Shown: positions 7,609 through 14,306, counted from the first letter of the stretch. The stretch: DNA of 19,860 nucleotides from Gemmatimonadota bacterium (GCA_023554435.1 JAMJQV010000005.1:1-19860), one strand, 5' to 3'. Notes: generated by a model not told the origin, from the letters alone. Translations and numbers: made by a program.

Positions 7609-9285
7609 GTGAATGAGTGGGTCAGGGGACGGCGGCGCCCATCGTCGTGGTTCGGAATCGTCATGATGGCGGTACTGGCAGGCGGCTGCGCGGAGCCGGC
7701 GGTCGATCTCGTGCTCGTGGGCGGAGAGGTGTGGACGGGAAGTGCGGACCAGCCGTGGGCGACGGGGATCGCGGTGACGGACGGGGTGATCGTAGCCGTG
7801 GACGCCGAGGAGGTGATCCGGGAGATGGTCGGAGCCGATACCCGGGTGGTCGAGTTGAACGGCCGTTTCGCCATGCCTGGCTTCATCGACACCCACACAC
7901 ACTTCCTGGATGGTGGGTTCCGTCTCTCCGCCGTGGACCTCCGGGACGCGGACAGTCCCGGCGAGTTTGCCCGCCGCCTGGCCGAGTACGCCGAGGACCT
8001 GGAACCCGGGGAGTGGATCCTCGGGGGTGATTGGGACCACGAAATGTGGGGTGGGGAGCTACCCGATCGATCATGGATCGACGAGGCCACACCGGACAAT
8101 CCGGTTTTCGTCACACGACTCGACTGGCACATGGCGCTCGCCAACACTCGAGCGCTGGAGATCGCGGGCGTGTCACCGGACGTTCGCTCGCCGGATGGCG
8201 GTGAAGTCGTTCGGGACGAGACGGGCCGGTTGACCGGTGTGTTCAAGGACGAGGCCATGCCTCTGGTCGGCGCCCATATACCGCAACCCACGGAGGCTCA
8301 GCGTGACACAGCGCTCGTCGCGGCCATGCAGCACGCGGCGTCGCTGGGGGTGACCGGAGTGACGGACATGGGCTCATGGGCCGACCTGCAGACCTATGAG
8401 CGGGCACACGAATCCGGGGACCTCACCCTGAGAGTGTATGCCTTCGTCCCACTGTCGACCGTCGACCGGCTTGCCGAGCGGGTGGAGACGGCCGGGATCG
8501 GTGATGAATGGCTCCGCATCGGTGGTCTGAAGGGATTCGTAGATGGATCCCTCGGGTCCGGGACTGCGTTGTTCGAGGAGCCGTACACGGACGAACCGGA
8601 CAACTCCGGATTGTTCGTCACTCCTCTCGAGGATCTGAGGCGTCAGGTCTCGAAGGCGGAGCAGGCCGGGCTGCAGGTGGCCAGTCACGCCATCGGTGAC
8701 CGCGCCATTCGCGTCCTGCTCGATATCTACCAGGACATGGAGGCCGAGTTCGGCGCGAGAGATCGCAGGTACCGCATCGAGCACGCCCAGCACCTGGGCT
8801 CGGCCGATCTCGAACGGTTCGCCCGTCTGGGCGTAGTCGCCGCGATGCAGCCGTACCATGCCATCGACGATGGACGCTGGGCCGAGCGTCGGATCGGCGA
8901 GCAGCGGGCCCGCCTCACCTATGCATTTCGTTCCCTCCTGGACTCCCGCGCCGTCGTCGCGTTCGGCTCGGACTGGACGGTGGCTCCCCTCGATCCGCTG
9001 CTCGGGTTGTACGCCGCGGTCACCCGGCGCACCCTGGACGGCGAGAACCCGGAGGGGTGGGTCCCCGAGCAGAGAATCGACGTCGAGACCGCCCTGAAGG
9101 CCTACACCTCGTCGGCCGCGTGGGCGAGCTTCACGGACGAACTGACGGGAAGCCTGTCGCCCGGTCGTTTGGCGGACATCGTAGTACTGAGCGAGAACCC
9201 GTTCGCAGTCCCGGCCGAGCGCCTTCGGGACGTGAGGGTAGACCGTACGATCGTGGGTGGCAGGGAAGTCTACTCGCGACGGTAG
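7609..9285 (+). CDS. YtcJ-type metal-dependent amidohydrolase, lipoprotein
   Basis: A 558-aa amidohydrolase-superfamily protein of the YtcJ/NfdA-like (Amidohydro_3) group. From the GTG at 7609 it begins with a basic stretch, a hydrophobic core and a lipobox LAGGC with Cys27, so it is predicted to be a lipoprotein outside the cytoplasm. The metal site elements are GFIDTHTHF (His96, His98), a Lys in GLKGFVDG (Lys308), SHAIGDRA (His360), RIEHAQH (His392) and FGSDW (Asp455). The C-terminal beta strands GSLSPGRLADIVVL close the small composite domain. Substrates of this group are mostly unknown; some hydrolyse formamides or other amides, so the reaction cannot be named. It starts 22 bases after uvrD and ends four bases from the convergent gene at 9290. 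Confidence 0.92.
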   Translation: MNEWVRGRRRPSSWFGIVMMAVLAGGCAEPAVDLVLVGGEVWTGSADQPWATGIAVTDGVIVAVDAEEVIREMVGADTRVVELNGRFAMPGFIDTHTHFLDGGFRLSAVDLRDADSPGEFARRLAEYAEDLEPGEWILGGDWDHEMWGGELPDRSWIDEATPDNPVFVTRLDWHMALANTRALEIAGVSPDVRSPDGGEVVRDETGRLTGVFKDEAMPLVGAHIPQPTEAQRDTALVAAMQHAASLGVTGVTDMGSWADLQTYERAHESGDLTLRVYAFVPLSTVDRLAERVETAGIGDEWLRIGGLKGFVDGSLGSGTALFEEPYTDEPDNSGLFVTPLEDLRRQVSKAEQAGLQVASHAIGDRAIRVLLDIYQDMEAEFGARDRRYRIEHAQHLGSADLERFARLGVVAAMQPYHAIDDGRWAERRIGEQRARLTYAFRSLLDSRAVVAFGSDWTVAPLDPLLGLYAAVTRRTLDGENPEGWVPEQRIDVETALKAYTSSAAWASFTDELTGSLSPGRLADIVVLSENPFAVPAERLRDVRVDRTIVGGREVYSRR

Positions 9286-9289
9286 GACG

Positions 9290-10288
9290 TCAGCCGAAGA
9301 TCGAGTCCAGCTCGGGCGGGGCCGCGGTACCGCTTTCCCGGATTGCCCGTTCGAAGGACTCGATGGCCTCTCCGCTGGATGCGCCCCGCTCCTCCCACAG
9401 TCGGGTCGCTCCGGACGGAAGAGGGAAGTGGTCGTCCGCCGTGGCGAGGATCGCTTCCGGACTCTGCCAGCCTTCGGCCAGGAGTACGCGCCGGCGAATC
9501 TTCTTCGCGTCGTTCAAGCTCTGATCTCCGATCGGGTCCTCTACCGCCGCTCGTGACAACTCGTCTCTGAGCAGGAAGTCGGCGACCATTTCGAAACCAT
9601 GTCGCTGGTAGTGAACCACTTCCGTCGGGTCCAGATCCCAACGGGAGTTGTCGATCACCGTGTCGAAGATCGAATGCCAGCTCTCGTTGCCGGAGATCCG
9701 AATCATGCCGCGGAAGATCCTCCGGTTCGTCGAGAACGTGAACAGGGTACTGGAGAGGACCCGGTGGAAAAGGGCGTCGGTTCCGGAGTGATCGAACTGC
9801 GTCACGATCCAGCGAGCCAGCTGGGCGTACTCCGGTCCCACGTCCACATCCATACGGTGCTCCCAATAGGAGTGGCCGAGTGCCCGAGTCGAAGGGGTGA
9901 GGGTGAGCATCCGGGGCACGAACGTGTTGTGAGCCAGGACATCCGCCGCCAGGTGGCACAGGTAGCCGGTCATGGCCGAGCGCAGCCGCTCGTCGCGTCC
10001 CGCAGCACCGTGGATCTCGCGGGCTACGTGCCAGTGGTGGCAGTGCCGTCCCACCGGCGCGTACTTCTTGGCCATCGAGATATCGGCGGCCAGACTTCCG
10101 TACAGGAAGTCGATCGGATAGCGTGCGATGACGGCGGCGATGGACGAGGGGAACAGGTCCAGCGATCGGAGGATTTCGATCCCGATCTGGGTGTGGGTCG
10201 CCGGTCCCCAGGCAAACGCGGTGTCGGGGGCCAGGAGGAGCAGCGCCGCCGCAAGGACGACGCTTCCGACCAGTGCCTTTCCGCTCAA
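9290..10288 (-). CDS. Secreted zinc-dependent phospholipase C-like protein
   Basis: A 332-aa protein of the zinc-dependent phospholipase C family (Zn_dep_PLPC). Residues 1-26 are a Sec signal peptide ending AFA, and cleavage there would leave Trp27 at the N-terminus (WGPATHTQIG), as in Bacillus cereus PLC and clostridial alpha-toxin, where the terminal Trp binds zinc. Other candidate ligands fit the family pattern: His32, Asp69, a His cluster at 82-87 (HCHHWH), His112-x3-Asp116, His120, and His139-x3-Glu143. A roughly 180-residue C-terminal extension is unassigned. The start is a TTG in a four-base TTGA overlap with the upstream gene. Environmental bacteria often carry such proteins with unknown substrates; phospholipid hydrolysis is inferred. 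The 3' end is four bases from the convergent amidohydrolase and no intrinsic terminator is seen between them. Confidence 0.85.
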   Translation of the reverse strand: MSGKALVGSVVLAAALLLLAPDTAFAWGPATHTQIGIEILRSLDLFPSSIAAVIARYPIDFLYGSLAADISMAKKYAPVGRHCHHWHVAREIHGAAGRDERLRSAMTGYLCHLAADVLAHNTFVPRMLTLTPSTRALGHSYWEHRMDVDVGPEYAQLARWIVTQFDHSGTDALFHRVLSSTLFTFSTNRRIFRGMIRISGNESWHSIFDTVIDNSRWDLDPTEVVHYQRHGFEMVADFLLRDELSRAAVEDPIGDQSLNDAKKIRRRVLLAEGWQSPEAILATADDHFPLPSGATRLWEERGASSGEAIESFERAIRESGTAAPPELDSIFG

Positions 10289-10737
10289 CCCAGGCGCCTG
10301 CGCTCCGCGCGCGGCGCCTTGCGCCGTTTCCTGGCTCGACCGCCCAACCTGAGCGCACGCATGATCGCCGCGGTGGAGAAGAACGTCTCTTCCGCTTCTT
10401 CGACGGCGACCTCGAGAAGGGCGTTGATCTCGGACACCCGGTCCTCGGCCAGCTCCACCATGCTCTCGACGGACGTCGTCGCGCGTATGACGGTCCGGTC
10501 GATTCGCTCGACATCGTCCACGAGGGACGTCGTCACGGCGCCGACCTGGTCGAGCAGCTGCTGCGACTGCTCGATCACCGGAAACGCCTTCTTCTCAAAC
10601 TCGTCCGCCATCACCTCGAGCTGGCTCATGCCCCTGGACAAGCGGGGCAGCAGCGCGGCCATGCTGATGATGGCGCCAAGGCTGAGCACGATCCAAAGGA
10701 TCAGCGACACGATGACCAGTATATCGTAGAAGGTCAC
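10285..10737 (-). CDS. DUF948-like single-pass membrane protein
   Basis: A 150-aa protein with one N-terminal membrane helix (about residues 4-28, FYDILVIVSLILWIVLSLGA), then a long amphipathic, probably coiled-coil region (about 30-125) and a very basic tail (RARKRRKAPRAERRR). This layout matches the DUF948/YtxG-like family, whose role is not established. The GTG at 10737 is chosen because GGGAGG ends four bases upstream; the TTG at 10740 would sit almost on top of that Shine-Dalgarno. The stop overlaps the start of the phospholipase-like gene, so the two are coupled. The basic tail could bind nucleic acid or acidic lipid; this is speculation. Confidence 0.75.
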   Translation of the reverse strand: MTFYDILVIVSLILWIVLSLGAIISMAALLPRLSRGMSQLEVMADEFEKKAFPVIEQSQQLLDQVGAVTTSLVDDVERIDRTVIRATTSVESMVELAEDRVSEINALLEVAVEEAEETFFSTAAIMRALRLGGRARKRRKAPRAERRRLG

Positions 10738-10773
10738 CAAACCTCCCGATTCCGTGAGGGGGACGATGGGTGC

Positions 10774-10802
10774 AAGATGCCCCCAAAGCCCCCGGGAGAC
10801 AA
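10774..10802 (-). promoter_or_regulatory. Possible promoter for the DUF948-phospholipase pair
   Basis: On the minus strand TTGTCT (10802-10797) is followed after 17 bases by CATCTT (10779-10774), about 35 bases before the GTG start. The spacing is ideal and the -10 resembles the TATCTT/TAACTT elements elsewhere in the window. The rest of the 10738-10881 gap holds no recognisable RNA or terminator. Confidence 0.4.
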
Positions 10803-10881
10803 CTTTCTCACGTCCGAACCTGCACGATACGGGCCAGCTTTCGACCCGGCCTGCCGAGAGATTCCGCTGCGCGCGGACACA

Positions 10882-11334
10882 TCAGGCGTGGGTACGCTCA
10901 TAGCTGGCTATGTACTCGATCGCCCCGGCGGGATCGCCGCAGCCGCGGAGGCCCTCCACGAATGCCGGATCCCTGCCGAGTCGGGCGATTCGCGCCAGGA
11001 GTCGCGTATGGTGGCTGGCGCGGTCAGGCGGTGAGAGGAGGACGAAGAACACGTGTACGGGCTCCCCGTCCATCGATCGGTAGTCAGCCCCCTCCGGGCT
11101 GATGCCCAGAAGCACCTGCGGCTCGGGAATGGACGAGCTGATCGCATGCGGAATTGCGATTCCGTGCCCGATGCCCGTACTGAGGACCTTCTCGCGCGCC
11201 AGAAGAGCGGCGAGGACAGTCTCGTTGGAGGCGCCGGAGACCGGGGCCAGGAGCTGCTTGAGAATCCCCCGGACGTCGTCATCCTGAACTTCGGTGACGA
11301 CCCGGTCTTCAGCCAGGTATTCCGTGAGCGTCAT
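10882..11334 (-). CDS. ptsN: PTS EIIA domain protein, PtsN (EIIA-Ntr) type
   Basis: A 150-aa stand-alone EIIA of the fructose/nitrogen type (PTS_EIIA_2). The phosphorylation motif STGIGHGIAIPHA is complete, with His63 as the predicted phospho-acceptor; VHVFFVLLSPPD and HTRLLARIARL are the other conserved blocks. Proteins of this kind regulate potassium transport, nitrogen metabolism or other processes rather than import sugar. No EI, HPr, Npr or sugar permease is present in the window, which fits a regulatory role. The ATG at 11334 is chosen because the homology begins there; the open frame upstream crosses the promoter and is not coding. A well-formed promoter lies at 11397-11426. The -10 to start region contains a CCGCGG-TG-CCGCGG duplication at 11372-11385. 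Confidence 0.88.
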   Translation of the reverse strand: MTLTEYLAEDRVVTEVQDDDVRGILKQLLAPVSGASNETVLAALLAREKVLSTGIGHGIAIPHAISSSIPEPQVLLGISPEGADYRSMDGEPVHVFFVLLSPPDRASHHTRLLARIARLGRDPAFVEGLRGCGDPAGAIEYIASYERTHA

Positions 11335-11396
11335 GGCTCCGTCATCCCGGAGTTGAGGCCGGTCGTGAGGTCCGCGGTGCCGCGGGCGAATTACGA

Positions 11397-11426
11397 AGCA
11401 TAGAGGACTGCCGGAAAACCTGTCAA
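11397..11426 (-). promoter_or_regulatory. Sigma-70-type promoter of ptsN
   Basis: On the minus strand a perfect TTGACA (11426-11421) is separated by 18 bases from TATGCT (11402-11397). Transcription would start near 11390, giving a leader of about 55 bases before the ATG. This is the best promoter match in the window. Confidence 0.65.
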
Positions 11427-11442
11427 GACGACTGAAACCGCA

Positions 11443-11472
11443 TTGCCCGGGCCAATGGGCGGGACCTAACTT
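11443..11472 (+). promoter_or_regulatory. Likely promoter of murA-pgeF
   Basis: TTGCCC (11443-11448), an 18-base spacer and TAACTT (11467-11472) lie 54 bases before the murA ATG. The -35 is only 16 bases from the -35 of the divergent ptsN promoter, so the two could interfere or share a regulator. Confidence 0.5.
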
Positions 11473-11526
11473 GCCGCTGCGAACGCGAAGCGCGCGTGAC
11501 CGGAACGACACCACGCAGGGGTAACG

Positions 11527-12810
11527 ATGCACTACCGGATCGAGGGACCGGCCAGGCTCGGGGGCAGGTTCAAGCCGGCCGGAAACAAGAACGCTGCGCT
11601 CCCCATCCTGGCCGGCTCCCTTCTCGCAGACGACCTGGTTGTCCTGGAGAACGTCCCGGACATCAGGGACGTCCGAACCATGATCGAGTTGATGGAGAGC
11701 GTCGGCGCGACTACGACCTGGGAGGGTGGGGGACGCGTGGTCGTCGATCCGCGGGGCGTCGCGGGCGGTGAACTGGATGCTGATCTCTCCCGGAAGATCA
11801 GAGCGTCCATACTCCTGGCAGGGCCGCTGCTGGCCCGCACCGGTTCGATCATGCTGCCGCCTCCCGGTGGAGATGTGATCGGTCGGCGCCGGCTGGATAC
11901 TCATTTCCTGGCCCTCGGGAAACTGGGCGCCGAGGTAGAGGCGGGAGATCGGTACGAACTGCGGACCCGCCGTCTCCTGGGCGCGGACATCTTCCTGGAT
12001 GAGCCTTCCGTGACCGGTACGGAGAACGCCATCCTGGCTGCGGTCACCGCCGAAGGAACGACGCGACTTCGAAACGCGGCAGCCGAGCCGCATGTCCAGG
12101 ATCTATGCTCCTTCCTCGTCTCGATGGGCGCCGAGATCGAGGGGATCGGTTCTCACGGTCTCGTCATCCACGGCGTGGACCGCCTGGGAGGGACGAGCCA
12201 CCGGATCGGTGCCGACCATATCGAGATCGGCAGCATCATAGGCCTTGCCGCGATGACCGGTTCCGAACTCGTCATCGAGGATGTCGAAGCGACGCATATG
12301 GATCCGCTTCGTATCGGGTTCGAACGGCTGGGGATCGTGTGTGACCTCAAGGGCACCGATCTGCACGTCCCGGCGGATCAGTCCCTCGAGATCGAAGCTG
12401 ACCTCGGGGACCAGGTCCCGAGCCTCGGCGACGGCCCGTGGCCCGCCTTTCCCGCTGACCTGATGTCGATCGCCCTGGTGGTGGCCACCCGGTGCCGGGG
12501 AACCATCCTGATTCACGAGAAGATGTTCGAGTCCCGCATGTACTTCGCCGACAAGGTCATCGCGATGGGCGGAAGGGTCATCCTCTGCGATCCTCACCGC
12601 GCGGTGGTCGTCGGACCCTCCCATCTACGGGGTTCGACCGTGGAGAGCCCCGACATCCGCGCGGGAATGGCGCTCCTTATCGCGGCCCTGGCAGCGGACG
12701 GCACCAGCCGGATCCACAACATCGGTCAGATCGAGCGTGGGTACGAGAGGATCGACGAACGCCTCCGTGCCCTGGGAGCCAACATCGAACGGGTCGAGGC
12801 GCGCTCCTGA
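11527..12810 (+). CDS. murA: UDP-N-acetylglucosamine 1-carboxyvinyltransferase (MurA), Asp-loop form
   Basis: A 427-aa cytoplasmic enzyme that transfers enolpyruvyl from PEP to UDP-GlcNAc, the first committed step of peptidoglycan synthesis. KPAGNKNAALP holds the substrate-binding Lys21-Asn22 pair; the catalytic-base Asp311 is in FPADLMSIA; the C-terminal Arg378 is in SPDIRAGMALL. The flexible active-site loop reads PPGGDVIGRRRLDTHF, so Asp116 stands where E. coli has Cys115. Asp at this position is known from mycobacteria, chlamydiae and Borrelia and prevents covalent inhibition by fosfomycin. Length and domain order are normal. The ATG is preceded by CAGGGG about eight bases upstream, and the TGA stop overlaps the probable start of pgeF. 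Confidence 0.96.
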   Translation: MHYRIEGPARLGGRFKPAGNKNAALPILAGSLLADDLVVLENVPDIRDVRTMIELMESVGATTTWEGGGRVVVDPRGVAGGELDADLSRKIRASILLAGPLLARTGSIMLPPPGGDVIGRRRLDTHFLALGKLGAEVEAGDRYELRTRRLLGADIFLDEPSVTGTENAILAAVTAEGTTRLRNAAAEPHVQDLCSFLVSMGAEIEGIGSHGLVIHGVDRLGGTSHRIGADHIEIGSIIGLAAMTGSELVIEDVEATHMDPLRIGFERLGIVCDLKGTDLHVPADQSLEIEADLGDQVPSLGDGPWPAFPADLMSIALVVATRCRGTILIHEKMFESRMYFADKVIAMGGRVILCDPHRAVVVGPSHLRGSTVESPDIRAGMALLIAALAADGTSRIHNIGQIERGYERIDERLRALGANIERVEARS

Positions 12811-13625
12811 GCGGCCGGCGGGGACCGGGTTCGGCCACGGCTGAGGTCCCGTATCACCGGATCGAGGATTGGGATGCGATCGGCCCGGGCGTCGTGGCGG
12901 GAATCACGGCTGTGGAGCCGGGGGCGGACGCAGGGTCGGAGGCCGACTTCGGACTCAATACGGGTGGCTCACCCCCGGATGTCGAGCGTCGCTACCGGAT
13001 GCTCGCGAGCGCCACGGGGATGCACTACTCCGTGGTGGCGCGCCAGGTGCACGGGACCCACATCCTGGAGGCGGATGCGTCGTCGGGTAGCGGATCCAGT
13101 GTCATCGGTGAGGCCGACGGTGTGGTGACCTCGGCCAGGGGCGTCCTCCTGGCGGTTACGGCGGCAGACTGCGTTCCGGTGTTCATCGTCGACCTCGGAG
13201 GTCGCTGCATCGCCCTCCTCCACGCGGGGTGGAGAGGGGCCGCGGGCGGGATACTCGAGGGCGGTCTCTCCTTGTTGGCGGATCGATTCGGGGTCCAACC
13301 GGGGGATCTGACGATCTATCTCGGACCTTCGATCTGCGGATCCTGCTACGAGGTTGGAGTCGAAGTCCTCCGCGCATTCCGCCGGGACGCGGCCGGGCCG
13401 GAACGACTCGACCTTCGCGCTGAGCTGGCAGAGAAGGCGGTAGAGTCTGGAGTACCCGCGGAGCGTGTCGTTCGATCGCAATGGTGCACCCGATGTGGCC
13501 CCGTACACCTGCACTCTCATCGGGCCCGGGGAGAGAAGGCAGGCCGGATGGCCGCCTTTCTCGGGCTTGTGCCCGGGACGCAGCGGGCGCTCGACCCCGG
13601 CGGAGCAGGGTGGGAATTGCGATAG
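12807..13625 (+). CDS. pgeF: Peptidoglycan editing factor, YfiH/laccase-domain protein
   Basis: A protein of about 272 aa in the YfiH/PgeF (Cu-oxidase_4) family. E. coli PgeF removes wrongly built UDP-MurNAc-L-Ser, so a place next to murA makes sense. The family metal ligands are visible in QVHGTHIL, TAADCVPVF and LLHAGWRGAAGG; further conserved blocks are GPSICGSCYEVG and WCTRCGPVHLHSHR, a Cys-rich ending, then KAGRMAAFLGL. The start is uncertain. No in-frame ATG, GTG or TTG lies before the conserved VPYHRIEDW region; the best candidate is CTG at 12807, in a CTGA overlap with the murA stop and eight bases after CGAGG. The first in-frame GTG (12894) would remove the first strand of the fold. 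Confidence 0.88.
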   Translation: MSGRRGPGSATAEVPYHRIEDWDAIGPGVVAGITAVEPGADAGSEADFGLNTGGSPPDVERRYRMLASATGMHYSVVARQVHGTHILEADASSGSGSSVIGEADGVVTSARGVLLAVTAADCVPVFIVDLGGRCIALLHAGWRGAAGGILEGGLSLLADRFGVQPGDLTIYLGPSICGSCYEVGVEVLRAFRRDAAGPERLDLRAELAEKAVESGVPAERVVRSQWCTRCGPVHLHSHRARGEKAGRMAAFLGLVPGTQRALDPGGAGWELR

Positions 13626-13645
13626 CGGGGCCCTTTCGCTAGGTT
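13617..13645 (+). promoter_or_regulatory. Likely promoter of the rimP-nusA-infB operon
   Basis: TTGCGA (13617-13622, overlapping the last codons of pgeF), a 17-base spacer and TAGGTT (13640-13645). Transcription would begin near 13652, just before the leader hairpins. It makes the rimP operon independent of murA-pgeF. Confidence 0.5.
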
Positions 13646-13663
13646 CACGCCCGTAGAACGCCG

Positions 13664-13683
13664 CCCGGCGCTGGCCAGCCGGG
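13664..13683 (+). promoter_or_regulatory. Leader hairpin overlapping a Shine-Dalgarno
   Basis: CCCGGC (13664-13669), an eight-base loop and GCCGGG (13678-13683) form a six-pair stem. Its 3' arm covers the first bases of GGGGAGG (13681-13687), a strong Shine-Dalgarno that stands ten bases before the in-frame ATG at 13698. Formation of the stem could hide that site. Confidence 0.4.
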
Positions 13684-13703
13684 GAGGCTCACGAAGGATG
13701 TTG

Positions 13704-13735
13704 AAGTGGGGAACCCTTATCGGCCCCACTTTTTT
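13704..13735 (+). terminator. Intrinsic terminator in the rimP leader (putative attenuator)
   Basis: AAGTGGGG (13704-13711) and CCCCACTT (13724-13731) form a perfect eight-pair stem with a 12-base loop, and the 3' arm runs into a six-T tract (13730-13735). It lies after the rimP promoter and before the conserved part of rimP, so it would end most transcripts early unless bypassed; the alternative is a simple terminator for murA-pgeF. Hairpins of similar position and sequence style have been described as rimP leaders in other bacteria. Confidence 0.8.
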
Positions 13736-13784
13736 GTTGCGGGTCGCTCGCGGAATGCGGGTGCAGGGAAGGTGGCGTGGCCGC

Positions 13785-14270
13785 ATGGCAGGGAGCCTGG
13801 AGCGAGATCTGGATGAGTTTGTCTCCGGAATCGGCTTCGAGTTGGTCTCGATGGAACGCGGTGGGGGGCGCAGACGCCCCCTCCTTCGTCTGCGGGTGGA
13901 CCGACCGGACAGTCGACCGGGTCACTCGTCGGTGACGGTGGACGACTGCGCAGCGGTGAGCAGGGCCGTGCGCGAGTTCCTCGAGGAGCGGGCGACCGGA
14001 GAGGAGCAATGGGGCCTCGAGGTGTCGTCGCCGGGTGTAGAGCGACCGCTGACGCGGGCTCGCGACTACTCGCGGTTTGCCGGTGAAATGGTGCGGTTGC
14101 GTGGACATGGACCGCTGGTGGGAGGAAGCCGGCAGGTCGTCGGCCGCCTGGTCGGCCTCGAAGGGGATGCAGGTCGCGAGATGGTAGTTCTGGACGTGGA
14201 TGGCGAGCGGACTTCGGTGGCGTTGTCCGCCATCGCCAAGGGAACGCTGGTTTACGAGTTCGCTGGATAG
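13785..14270 (+). CDS. rimP: Ribosome maturation factor RimP
   Basis: A 161-aa protein (from ATG 13785) needed for maturation of the 30S subunit. The N-terminal domain runs through LERDLDEFVSGIGFELVSME and RPLLRLRVDRPD; VTVDDCAAVSRAVREFLEE and the signature LEVSSPGVERPLTRARDY follow, with a C-terminal SH3-like part (VRLRG, VVGRLVGLEG). It is first in the rimP-nusA-infB operon. In-frame ATGs also exist at 13755 and 13698; the latter has a good Shine-Dalgarno but would add 29 residues encoded by the terminator hairpin, unlike the family. I therefore prefer 13785, which has AAGGTGG about 13 bases upstream. The true start matters for how the leader works. Confidence 0.93.
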   Translation: MAGSLERDLDEFVSGIGFELVSMERGGGRRRPLLRLRVDRPDSRPGHSSVTVDDCAAVSRAVREFLEERATGEEQWGLEVSSPGVERPLTRARDYSRFAGEMVRLRGHGPLVGGSRQVVGRLVGLEGDAGREMVVLDVDGERTSVALSAIAKGTLVYEFAG

Positions 14271-14282
14271 TCTTGAGGGCGC

Positions 14283-14306
14283 ATGGAGGATAGAGACGTC
14301 AGATGA
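14283..14306 (+). other. Possible short leader frame coupled to nusA
   Basis: ATG at 14283 opens a seven-residue frame (MEDRDVR) whose TGA at 14304-14306 overlaps the nusA ATG in ATGA. GAGGG lies at 14275-14279 just upstream, whereas the nusA start itself has only a weak or distant Shine-Dalgarno. It may be chance; there is no conservation evidence here. Confidence 0.25.

Noticed and set aside
6522..8291. 589-codon open frame on the minus strand opposite uvrD and the amidohydrolase
   Set aside because: Antisense to two clear genes and crosses their boundary; Ser/Arg/Pro-rich composition typical of a shadow frame.
9236..9290. Inverted repeat GTAGAC...GTCTAC near the convergent gene ends as a terminator
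   Set aside because: The arms are short and far apart and no T tract follows on either strand.
9270..10514. 414-codon minus-strand frame overlapping the phospholipase and DUF948 genes
   Set aside because: It is the same strand but another frame of two genes with clear domains; the translation is Arg/Pro/Gly-rich without motifs.
9599..10729. 376-codon plus-strand frame opposite the phospholipase and DUF948 genes
   Set aside because: Antisense to supported genes and without any family signature.
11335..12093. Upstream in-frame extension of ptsN to 403 codons
   Set aside because: The extension crosses the ptsN promoter and runs antisense to murA; EIIA homology starts at the ATG at 11334.
12492..12806. 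Upstream in-frame extension of pgeF inside murA
   Set aside because: It overlaps the conserved C-terminal part of murA and reads as low-complexity out-of-frame sequence; the PgeF family does not carry such a domain.
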